A DNA stretch of 16,125 bases from Pyrinomonadaceae bacterium (lineage in GTDB: Bacteria; Acidobacteriota; Blastocatellia; Pyrinomonadales; Pyrinomonadaceae). The translations under genes and the position numbers were made by a program. The stretch spans positions 1-16,125 of the forward strand of contig JACCRA010000742.1 in the NCBI GenBank assembly GCA_013813825.1, read 5' to 3'. Each line of letters opens with the position of its first letter. Within the stretch, counting starts at the first letter, position 1. The notes beneath the pieces are model-generated. The model saw only the letters and a program-made list of their open reading frames with translations, made no database searches and was not told the DNA's origin. This document shows positions 1 through 6,221 of this stretch, one piece after another.

Positions 1-1418
1 GCGATCAGGCGGTTGTTACGCGCCGCCGCGAAGACGGAAGTGGTCCCGCCCGGCAATTGAGTCGCGCTTGAAGCAGTCTCCGCGTCGCGGAGGGCATGGA
101 GGTAGCCGTATGTCAGAAAAGACGCAACGACCAGTAGAGTGAAGATGAACAGCACAAAGAAGCCCGTCGCGCCGAACCCCGCTCCCAACCTGACGAAGAT
201 ATTGAGGAGCACCACTCCCCACCACCAACTCGCGCCTGACTTGCCAAGCGGTTCTCGCGCATAACGCAGCGTGTTTCCCCAGATGTTCGTAGGATCGAGC
301 GGCGGCGCCGCCGGAGTGTTGACGGGCGCGGCGCTGAAAAGAGTCTGGACGGTGTTGGAAGAAAAAGTCGTCGGCGTCGAACGCTCGCGCGCCGGCCGCC
401 ACTCCGGCTGTTTAGCGGTGGGCGGAAGTTCCGCCCGCACAACCTCGCGCGTCCGCCCGGCGATTGACACTTCCGCCGGCGCGGTCATCCATCCCGGCAA
501 CTTCGTCTTGACGCTAACGAGATCGAGCAGGCGGGGCGTCGCTTCCGGGTCGGCTTTTGCCGCCTTTGCCAATACCGCCGCGAGGCGGGCGTGCTCCGGC
601 CCCAACTCCGTGATCTTCGGGAACAGCGCGGAAGATTCCGGCGCAAGGAAATCGGCTCGCATAAACAGCAGATTCTCGTCGTGGTGCTCGCCCCACAGCG
701 AAGGCCGCTCGGCCAATGAGATTAGCGAGAGGTAAATGACGAGCGCGGAGAAGTTGTCCACCTCGCCGGAGAAGTGGCGCGCCTCGCGACGCGGATGCTG
801 GTAGTGCTGGTGCCCGACCTCGCTCGCTTGATAACCGAGAAGCGCCGGCACATACATCCCGTCCAGATCAATGAGGCGCAGTTGCCCGCGCTCGACGATG
901 ATGTTGCCGTGCTGCAAGTCGCCGTGGGCGACGCCGGCCGCGCCGAGCGAAGAGACGAGCCGCAACCACTCATCCGCCAGATGCAGCAGCACCTCGCGGC
1001 GGCCACAAACTTCGTCAAGATAGACGTCGAGCGTTGGTCCCTCAATCCACTCCATCAAGAGGGCGGGAAATCTCCGGCCGTCAACGAGGATGCCTTTGGC
1101 AAAATACTTGAAGCGCGGCAGGGCGGCGATGCGCGCGGCGTTCAGGTGCGCGTCGAGCGCCTTGTAGCGCGCCTCGCGGTCGCCGAGAAAACCGCGAAAG
1201 CAACGCACGGCCAGCATCCCCTCGCGTCCGCCGCCGGACGGATTGAGTTTGAAGACGTAAGCGAACTGCCCCGAAGTGACGAGCGGCATTCCGAGCCGAT
1301 CCACCGCCGGCAGCATCGTCTTCAACGCCGGATCGGCGAAGCAAACAATCGGGCACTGCACAGCCTCGGCGAAGTGCCGCGCCGTCGGCCAGAAGTTGAT
1401 ATTAGTGAGGGCTGACAT
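1..1418 (-). CDS. TerY-P-type serine/threonine protein kinase-like protein with membrane segments (3' end beyond window)
   Basis: Partial gene: 472 codons are visible and the frame is open at the left edge. A kinase catalytic core is seen: HGDLQHGN at residues 165-172 (HGD in place of HRD, Asn for metal binding) and LIDLDG at 182-187 (the DFG position). A later HQHYQHPRRE...DNFSALVIYLSL stretch (about 203-232) is the pattern I associate with kinases of TerY-phosphorylation triads. The position expected to hold the ATP-anchoring lysine reads LAVRCF, with Arg72. A Pro/Thr-rich linker (about 330-380) leads to a hydrophobic block (about 398-441) that could form one or two membrane helices. The start at 1418 is chosen because family homology begins at once (residues 7-57). 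No Shine-Dalgarno is visible; the upstream bases are the arm of a long inverted repeat. The gene follows the PP2C gene and is probably the last known member of the same operon. The kinase-like fold is confident; activity and substrate are inferred. Confidence 0.8.
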   Translation of the reverse strand, partial: MSALTNINFWPTARHFAEAVQCPIVCFADPALKTMLPAVDRLGMPLVTSGQFAYVFKLNPSGGGREGMLAVRCFRGFLGDREARYKALDAHLNAARIAALPRFKYFAKGILVDGRRFPALLMEWIEGPTLDVYLDEVCGRREVLLHLADEWLRLVSSLGAAGVAHGDLQHGNIIVERGQLRLIDLDGMYVPALLGYQASEVGHQHYQHPRREARHFSGEVDNFSALVIYLSLISLAERPSLWGEHHDENLLFMRADFLAPESSALFPKITELGPEHARLAAVLAKAAKADPEATPRLLDLVSVKTKLPGWMTAPAEVSIAGRTREVVRAELPPTAKQPEWRPARERSTPTTFSSNTVQTLFSAAPVNTPAAPPLDPTNIWGNTLRYAREPLGKSGASWWWGVVLLNIFVRLGAGFGATGFFVLFIFTLLVVASFLTYGYLHALRDAETASSATQLPGGTTSVFAAARNNRLI

Positions 1419-1420
1419 GG

Positions 1421-1513
1421 AAAAAATGATGAATGCGAAATGATGACTGCGAAATGATGAATAGACAGATGGTTTTTAATTCATCATTCATCATTTCGCA
1501 TTCATCATTTTTT
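1421..1513. repeat. Long perfect inverted repeat made of ATGATGAAT/GCGAAATGATGA words
   Basis: The arms 1421-1446 and 1488-1513 are perfect 26-base reverse complements. A further copy of the word GCGAAATGATGAAT at 1450-1463 can pair with the right arm in an alternative register. The element fills the whole gap between the PP2C and kinase genes. Its right arm encodes the last residues (KKMMNAK) and the TGA stop of the PP2C gene, and its left arm ends three bases before the kinase ATG. Read on the minus strand, the hairpin ends in a T-run, so it could attenuate transcription into the kinase gene. That role is inference. Confidence 0.9.
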
Positions 1514-2282
1514 TTGACGGCTCACACGCGACAGCGATTCTAATGATCGCCACGTCATCGTCTTTCAATTTTTTCGCCTGCCGCTCACGTCGGAGCAAGT
1601 CGGCGAGGGCTACATTGTCCGACGCCGCGAGCAAAGAATCAAACTTTGCGATGAGCGGGTGACGCGCCGCCGCAAGTTCAAAAAACCAAGCCGCGATGGC
1701 ATCCGACAGCAGCAGGAAAATGTCGCCCGACTCGGCCTCGCCCGCGCCCGTCACCGCCCGCCCGAGCGCCGACTTCATTAACTCCGCGCGCGACGGCACC
1801 AGTACGGGATGGGAGTTGAAGTCTTGATGTTCGGCCAGCGGCAGCGCCGCGCGCAGTTCACAATTGCGCCGCTGAATCAAACACGAGTCGCCGACGGCGA
1901 TGGCGCGCCAGCTTAAACGCCGTCCTTCCGCCGCGAAGTGTAAACCGACGAACGCGGCGAACGAGCCGCCCCGCCTCTTCTCTTCCGCGTACCACGGCAG
2001 CGTCAGGTTTTCCCACGCGGCGTGCAGCCCTTCGCCTTCAGTGACCGCCCACACTCCGAAATCCGCCACCGAAAGCGGCGGCGACGGCTCAATTCCAGCC
2101 CAACTCTCCGCCAACCGTCGCGCCCAACGCCGCGCGTCAAAAGCCTCCGTCGCGCCGTCGGCCACCGCGTAGCTCCACCCTCGCCGACCGATACCGGCAG
2201 CGTCCTCACACTCCTCGAGCGTGCTGTCCTCCCTCGGCAACACAAAGTGTCGAACCTGTAAACGCCAGTCTTGGGAACTCAT
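1491..2282 (-). CDS. PP2C-family serine/threonine phosphatase of the TerY-P triad
   Basis: Predicted metal-dependent protein phosphatase of 263 residues that would reverse phosphorylation by the adjacent kinase. PP2C metal-binding motifs are in order: CEDA (Asp27), VADGATE (Asp42-Gly43), AVGDS (Asp132), LLSDAIAAW (Asp194) and DDDVAIIRI (Asp242/243). The length suits a minimal single-domain PP2C. An in-frame ATG at 2384 would add 34 residues, but that segment resembles nothing in the family, whereas DWRLQVRHFVLPRED after the ATG at 2282 looks like a normal PP2C beginning; neither start has a strong Shine-Dalgarno. The gene lies 134 bases after the methyltransferase/nuclease gene and 72 bases before the kinase start. 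The last seven codons and the stop come from the inverted repeat at 1421-1513, so the original C-terminus may have been altered. The fold is confident; the partner assignment rests on context. Confidence 0.85.
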   Translation of the reverse strand: MSSQDWRLQVRHFVLPREDSTLEECEDAAGIGRRGWSYAVADGATEAFDARRWARRLAESWAGIEPSPPLSVADFGVWAVTEGEGLHAAWENLTLPWYAEEKRRGGSFAAFVGLHFAAEGRRLSWRAIAVGDSCLIQRRNCELRAALPLAEHQDFNSHPVLVPSRAELMKSALGRAVTGAGEAESGDIFLLLSDAIAAWFFELAAARHPLIAKFDSLLAASDNVALADLLRRERQAKKLKDDDVAIIRIAVACEPSKKMMNAK

Positions 2283-2416
2283 CTCAGACAGAGACTGCAA
2301 GGGACGATGAATGAAAAGGCAAGGTGGTTCGAGGGGCTGATTCACAAGCACGCAGAGGGAGACAGTCCGACACCTCAACAGCATCTCAATGGCGGGTGTC
2401 GCTCGTCAATTCTGAT

Positions 2417-4921
2417 CTATGCCTCGTATGGCCCCAAGAACCGCTCACCGTTGAAGTGGATCATGTGCGTCGCAGCCTCGGCGACCCACACCTCCGTCTC
2501 CCACGATATTTCGCCGAGGTACTTGAGCAGCGTCCTGCGGTCGAGGAACGCGGTGACGTAAACTAGCCCCGCCTTCGAGCCTCGGAACAGGGCTTTCAAT
2601 TCCTCGCGGCGTTTCGGGTTGATGGGTCCGTGACTCGTGACGGCTTCGATCAGCACCAGCCAATGCTTCTCAACGTGATGCACAACGACATCCGGCATCT
2701 TGCCGTGTGCGTCCACGCTAACCCCTAGCTCCGCGAAAATCTCCTGATCGAAGATCGCCCATTTCTCATCTGCGTCGCCGACGTAGATGACCCTGCCGCC
2801 CGGCGTGAAGGAGGGGCAAAAGTCCTCGATGATTTTTGCGATCAAAATATTCTGACCGCCCGCCGAAAGCGTCAAGGTCTGACCGCCCGGCATCGTAATC
2901 GGGATGCGATTCATCTGGCGCGACTGCGCGTACTTCTCCTGTAGCGTCTCGACGGTTGCCAGATAGGTCCGCAGTTTTTCCTCCCACTCGTCAGAGCCAA
3001 AGACGCTCAGCACCGCCAACGCCGCAGCTTCGATCTGATAGACAGTCTTCCCGCTGTTGATGGGTCGAGAAGGCTTGTCAGGGTTGGCGACGATCAGGCC
3101 GGCGTCGAGAAACTGATGCACGGTCTGGCGACGCACGCTCTCGCGCGTGTTCGGCTTGTACTGCTTGCCGTAGTGCTCGGCGAAGAAGTCCATCATCTGC
3201 GTCACGCCTCGCAGCGGCGCGCTCGCCTCCGCCCACGGCGTTTCGGGGCGCACGTCGAGCAGGGCGAGCAGCGTGAGCGCGGATCGCTCGTTCTGCTGCG
3301 CGGCGGGGAAGCCGAGAGCTTTGAGGGCGCGCGCGGCTTCGTCAATTCTCTTCTTCGCCGGGATCGGATCGGAGGTGTCGGTGTTCATGTGCAGCAGTTG
3401 GGAGGTGATGAGTTGGTCAAGCGCGTCTTGATCGTGGAACTGGTCGCCGACGCGCGCGCCCAGAGCCTCTAGCTCCGACCGGGAGGGATACTTGAGGCTC
3501 CGCAGGTCGGTAGCGTTGACCTGTGTGTGCCCGTTGAATTGCCGGAAGTAGGCATCGAGCAAGCTAGAGTTGAGGAACGCCGCCAGCCCCTTCGCCAGAT
3601 CGTCGATCAGTCCCTTCCCCGCTTCGTGAAAATAATTCAGATGGTTCTCAAAGCCGACGCGCGGCGCGCGCGTGCGCTCCGGATCGTAGATGGCGGCGAC
3701 GACGCGCCGCGGCTCTTCTTTCGCGGAGAAGCGTTTGACGAGCACGTACACGCCGGACGGCACGAGGAGATCGGCGGAGCCGGGGGCGTCGGCAATCCAG
3801 TTCGACTTTTTGCTGTGCGGCTTGGGGTGGCAGATGGAGCCGTCGCAGAAGTGGTGCGGGTAGATGAGCGGCACCGCACCATCAGCGCGCTCACGCCGGA
3901 GGTGCCCGGTGGCTCTGAAATCAACGACGCGCCCCGTCGAGACCGTGAGACCGAGATCGGCGAGAGTCGCCGTAAACAGCCCCATGCGCGCGGCAACTCT
4001 GGAGCCAAGCTCGTCTGACACGATGCGAATGAAGGCGTCCGAGTCGTCGGGCTGCACCAGTTGCTCGCTCGTCACTTCTCTGATCGTCACCGCCTCGTCA
4101 TCAGGATCGCTACTGGCGGAGATGATCACGCTCCCACCACCGCCGCCCGCTTGCTTAACAGCGTGGAAGATGATGTTTTCTTGTAGCACGTCGTCGTCGC
4201 CGAAAGCGAGGTTGCGCGCGCCGAAGAGGTGGATGCGCCTGAAAGTCATCGCCGCGAGAAACGACTGCCTGAACGCCTTGAAGTAGGGACCGTTGCAGAA
4301 GCTGCGCGGCGTGATGGCGACCAGTTCCCCGGCCGGCTCAAGCAGCCTTGTCACGACGGAGAGGAAAGCCGTGTAGAGATTAGAGGTCTCGACGCCGACC
4401 GAGCGCATCTGTCGGCGTGCGTCGGAGCCGCTGTTGATCTTGCGGTATGGAGGGTTCAGGATCGCGTGCGTGTAAGCCCCGCGCTCATCGAACGCGCCCG
4501 CCGCCAACAACTCAGTACCGAACTTGATGAAGTCCTGCTGCCGCACGTCAGCCGTGAAATTAATGCCGACGCGCTCACACTCGACGCGGCAGGCTTCGAG
4601 CGTGTCACTCAGGTAATCGGTGAGTGCTGAATCGATTTCGTAGGCCGTCACAGATAGCTCTGTCGGCGGTAACGGCCAGCGGCACACCTCGGCGACGAAC
4701 GCGGCGGAGAGCGTGCCCACGCCCGCGCCGGCATCGAGCACACGCACCTGCGGGAGGGGACGTTGGAAGAAAGAAGCCATGAAGTGCGCGACTGCGGGAG
4801 GCGTCAGGAATTGGCCCCACTTCACGCGACGACCAGCATCCAGCTTCCGCGTCACGTCGAGCCGGAAGAAGTCGGCTCGCTCGGTGAGCGTCGCAAAGCC
4901 CTTTTGAAGAATCGTACTCAT
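2417..4921 (-). CDS. Fused adenine-specific DNA methyltransferase / BsuBI-PstI-type restriction endonuclease
   Basis: A restriction-modification enzyme of 834 residues in one chain. The N-terminal part is an N6-adenine methyltransferase: GQFLTPPAVAHFM (36-48, motif X), VLDAGAGVGT (61-70, SAM-binding motif I) and the catalytic NPPY (156-159). Residues of about 170-540 probably hold the target-recognition region. Residues of about 545-665 look like the helical N-terminal domain of BsuBI/PstI-type endonucleases. Residues of about 680-834 look like their catalytic domain, with GKMPD (740-744), LIEAVTSHGP (757-766), ISWETEVW and HFNGERFLGPY near the end. Asp744 and Glu759 are the likely metal ligands. 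PstI and BsuBI cut CTGCAG, but the site of this enzyme is unknown. An upstream TTG at 4924 is possible; the adjacent ATG was preferred. The gene starts 45 bases after the vWA gene. Having one enzyme of this kind inside a kinase/phosphatase/vWA operon is unusual. Confidence 0.9.
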   Translation of the reverse strand: MSTILQKGFATLTERADFFRLDVTRKLDAGRRVKWGQFLTPPAVAHFMASFFQRPLPQVRVLDAGAGVGTLSAAFVAEVCRWPLPPTELSVTAYEIDSALTDYLSDTLEACRVECERVGINFTADVRQQDFIKFGTELLAAGAFDERGAYTHAILNPPYRKINSGSDARRQMRSVGVETSNLYTAFLSVVTRLLEPAGELVAITPRSFCNGPYFKAFRQSFLAAMTFRRIHLFGARNLAFGDDDVLQENIIFHAVKQAGGGGGSVIISASSDPDDEAVTIREVTSEQLVQPDDSDAFIRIVSDELGSRVAARMGLFTATLADLGLTVSTGRVVDFRATGHLRRERADGAVPLIYPHHFCDGSICHPKPHSKKSNWIADAPGSADLLVPSGVYVLVKRFSAKEEPRRVVAAIYDPERTRAPRVGFENHLNYFHEAGKGLIDDLAKGLAAFLNSSLLDAYFRQFNGHTQVNATDLRSLKYPSRSELEALGARVGDQFHDQDALDQLITSQLLHMNTDTSDPIPAKKRIDEAARALKALGFPAAQQNERSALTLLALLDVRPETPWAEASAPLRGVTQMMDFFAEHYGKQYKPNTRESVRRQTVHQFLDAGLIVANPDKPSRPINSGKTVYQIEAAALAVLSVFGSDEWEEKLRTYLATVETLQEKYAQSRQMNRIPITMPGGQTLTLSAGGQNILIAKIIEDFCPSFTPGGRVIYVGDADEKWAIFDQEIFAELGVSVDAHGKMPDVVVHHVEKHWLVLIEAVTSHGPINPKRREELKALFRGSKAGLVYVTAFLDRRTLLKYLGEISWETEVWVAEAATHMIHFNGERFLGPYEA

Positions 4922-4966
4922 CAATAATCACTGAGACTGACTAGAGCTTCCGCCCTCATCCCTTCC

Positions 4967-5839
4967 TCATGTGTCCATCCAAATGTGCGGGGCCATGCCC
5001 GTCAGGCTGGTGCCGATCTCGTAGAACTGCACGACCGACGAGGGGTCGGCATTAAAGACAAAGCCGCGCGATCCAGGCACGGCGTGGACGCCGAGTTGTT
5101 GCGCCGCGCCGAGAAAGTTTTCCGGCAGTGGGCTTGAGATGTCAAAGAGCGTGCGCGCGAAACCATCGGGCAACACTCTCGCATCTTCCGGGTATTCGAT
5201 CTTGTTCGCGCGGCGCGACGAGACGTGACAGTTAAAGAGCAACACCTGCCCGTCGTCCGTCTCTAGCGACATCAATTCCCGTCCGGGCGCAAGCGGATCA
5301 CCGTCGCCGGATTCGCCGTCCGTCAAGTGCAACACAGTCGGTGGGAAGCCGCGCGGGTGCTGCGCAAGCCATTGGCCGAGGATTGACTGCGCCTGTCTGA
5401 GCGCCTGACACATTGGCGTGCCACCATCGGCGTGCGGGTAAATCCAGACGGGGTAGCGCACCGGCATCTCGATGGAGCCGCCCGCCCCATCTGAGACGCG
5501 CTTATAACCTATCTCGATGCGCGCGGGATTGTCGGCTACCTCCGAGATCGGCGCGATTTGCCGATCCGCCAGCAGCCCCGTGAAGGCGGAGCCGACGGTG
5601 CGGCCGTAGCCGATGATCGAGACGTAATAATAATTGCGGACTTCCTCAGTCTTCGTGCAACGGATCACCAGATCGTGCAGCGCGTGATTAACCGCGCCGG
5701 CCACATAGTCGGCCTTGCGGGCGGCGGTCTGAGAACTATGTTGTTCGCCGCCGCCGAAAGGGTCGGCCATCGAGCCGGACTGATCAAGCAGCAGAATGAT
5801 GAGCGTCGGATTAGCGCGAGTGATTTGTGCTGAGTACAC
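4967..5839 (-). CDS. TerY-like von Willebrand factor A domain protein
   Basis: Cytoplasmic vWA protein of 290 residues, with no signal peptide. The metal-ion-dependent adhesion site is complete: DQSGS (Asp19, Ser21, Ser23), GGTPM (Thr141) and HLTDGES (Asp174). The family is TerY-like: a short N-terminus leading straight into the first strand, and a single vWA domain with a C-terminal extension. In TerY-phosphorylation triads this component is thought to act as a metal-dependent protein-binding scaffold or sensor for the kinase and phosphatase. The start is GTG at 5839, supported by AAAGG eight bases upstream and by immediate family homology. It is the first gene of the minus-strand operon and is followed after 45 bases by the methyltransferase/nuclease. 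Triad membership is inferred from the presence of all three partners. Confidence 0.85.
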   Translation of the reverse strand: MYSAQITRANPTLIILLLDQSGSMADPFGGGEQHSSQTAARKADYVAGAVNHALHDLVIRCTKTEEVRNYYYVSIIGYGRTVGSAFTGLLADRQIAPISEVADNPARIEIGYKRVSDGAGGSIEMPVRYPVWIYPHADGGTPMCQALRQAQSILGQWLAQHPRGFPPTVLHLTDGESGDGDPLAPGRELMSLETDDGQVLLFNCHVSSRRANKIEYPEDARVLPDGFARTLFDISSPLPENFLGAAQQLGVHAVPGSRGFVFNADPSSVVQFYEIGTSLTGMAPHIWMDT

Positions 5840-5893
5840 CGCTGAAGCCTTTGACGGAAAGATGCTAAATCTGATGACAACTTTCAGACGCGA

Positions 5894-5899
5894 ATTATA
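5894..5899 (-). promoter_or_regulatory. Putative -10 box of the vWA/R-M/PP2C/kinase operon
   Basis: On the minus strand the sequence reads TATAAT, a perfect match to the housekeeping -10 consensus, 54 bases upstream of the GTG start of the vWA gene. No good TTGACA-like element is found at 16-18 bases further upstream; the best hexamer there is TGTCTG. The call is suggestive only. Confidence 0.4.
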
Positions 5900-6022
5900 G
5901 AGGATGTGCTGCCCGGCAGACAGGGCGTGCCCGAATTTCAGTCAACGGCGGCGCGAAACAGTGACGACGCGAGTCAACGCCGTAGATCGCAACTGATAAG
6001 ATTGAGGCGGGCGGAAAACACT

Positions 6023-6111
6023 CGTCCACGAAAACACACGAAACAGCACGAAACAAATTCCACGAATGTCGTGGGTTTGGCTGCCTGTCGTTTCGTATGT
6101 TTTCGTGGACG
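6023..6111. repeat. Long inverted repeat built of CACGAAAC words
   Basis: Arms 6023-6044 and 6090-6111 pair over 22 bases with one mismatch. The arms and the 45-base loop consist largely of variants of CACGAAAC and its complement. A further palindrome, CCACGA/TCGTGG, lies within the loop at about 6060-6075. The same word builds the hairpin at 11267-11332, so the two are related intergenic elements. Confidence 0.85.
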
Positions 6112-6221
6112 GAGATGTTTCTGGTGTTTCAATCTTACGGATGTTGATTTAGACTTCCTCCCGCTCGCGCTTTCATAGATTTTCTCTCTTAACAGAATGC
6201 ACCGGAGGTTCCAAACGCTTT

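Larger units (their letters stand above)
5840..6221. other. Divergent intergenic region (vWA operon / M14 peptidase)
   Basis: 382 bases separate the divergent starts. The region holds the TATAAT candidate at 5894-5899, two direct copies of GTCAACG (5941 and 5973), the inverted repeat at 6023-6111, and a GGAGG ribosome-binding site at 6204-6208 for the peptidase. Small open frames here show no recognisable protein. I found no convincing sigma70-type promoter for the plus-strand gene. Confidence 0.6.

Noticed and set aside
271..1415. Plus-strand open frames of 154 and 213 codons
   Set aside because: They lie antisense to the kinase-like gene, whose motifs are clear on the minus strand; their products are Arg/Ala-rich and resemble no family.
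2283..2384. 34-residue N-terminal extension of the PP2C gene from an upstream ATG
   Set aside because: The extension has no family resemblance and no ribosome-binding site; the PP2C domain begins right after the ATG at 2282.
5906..6178. 90-codon plus-strand frame upstream of the peptidase gene
   Set aside because: It runs through the CACGAAAC inverted repeat, and its Arg/Lys/Cys-rich product looks like translated repeat DNA.
6120..6221. Sigma70-type promoter for the peptidase gene (TTGATT at 6144 with CATAGAT near 6174)
   Set aside because: The spacing is about 24 bases, too long for a standard promoter.
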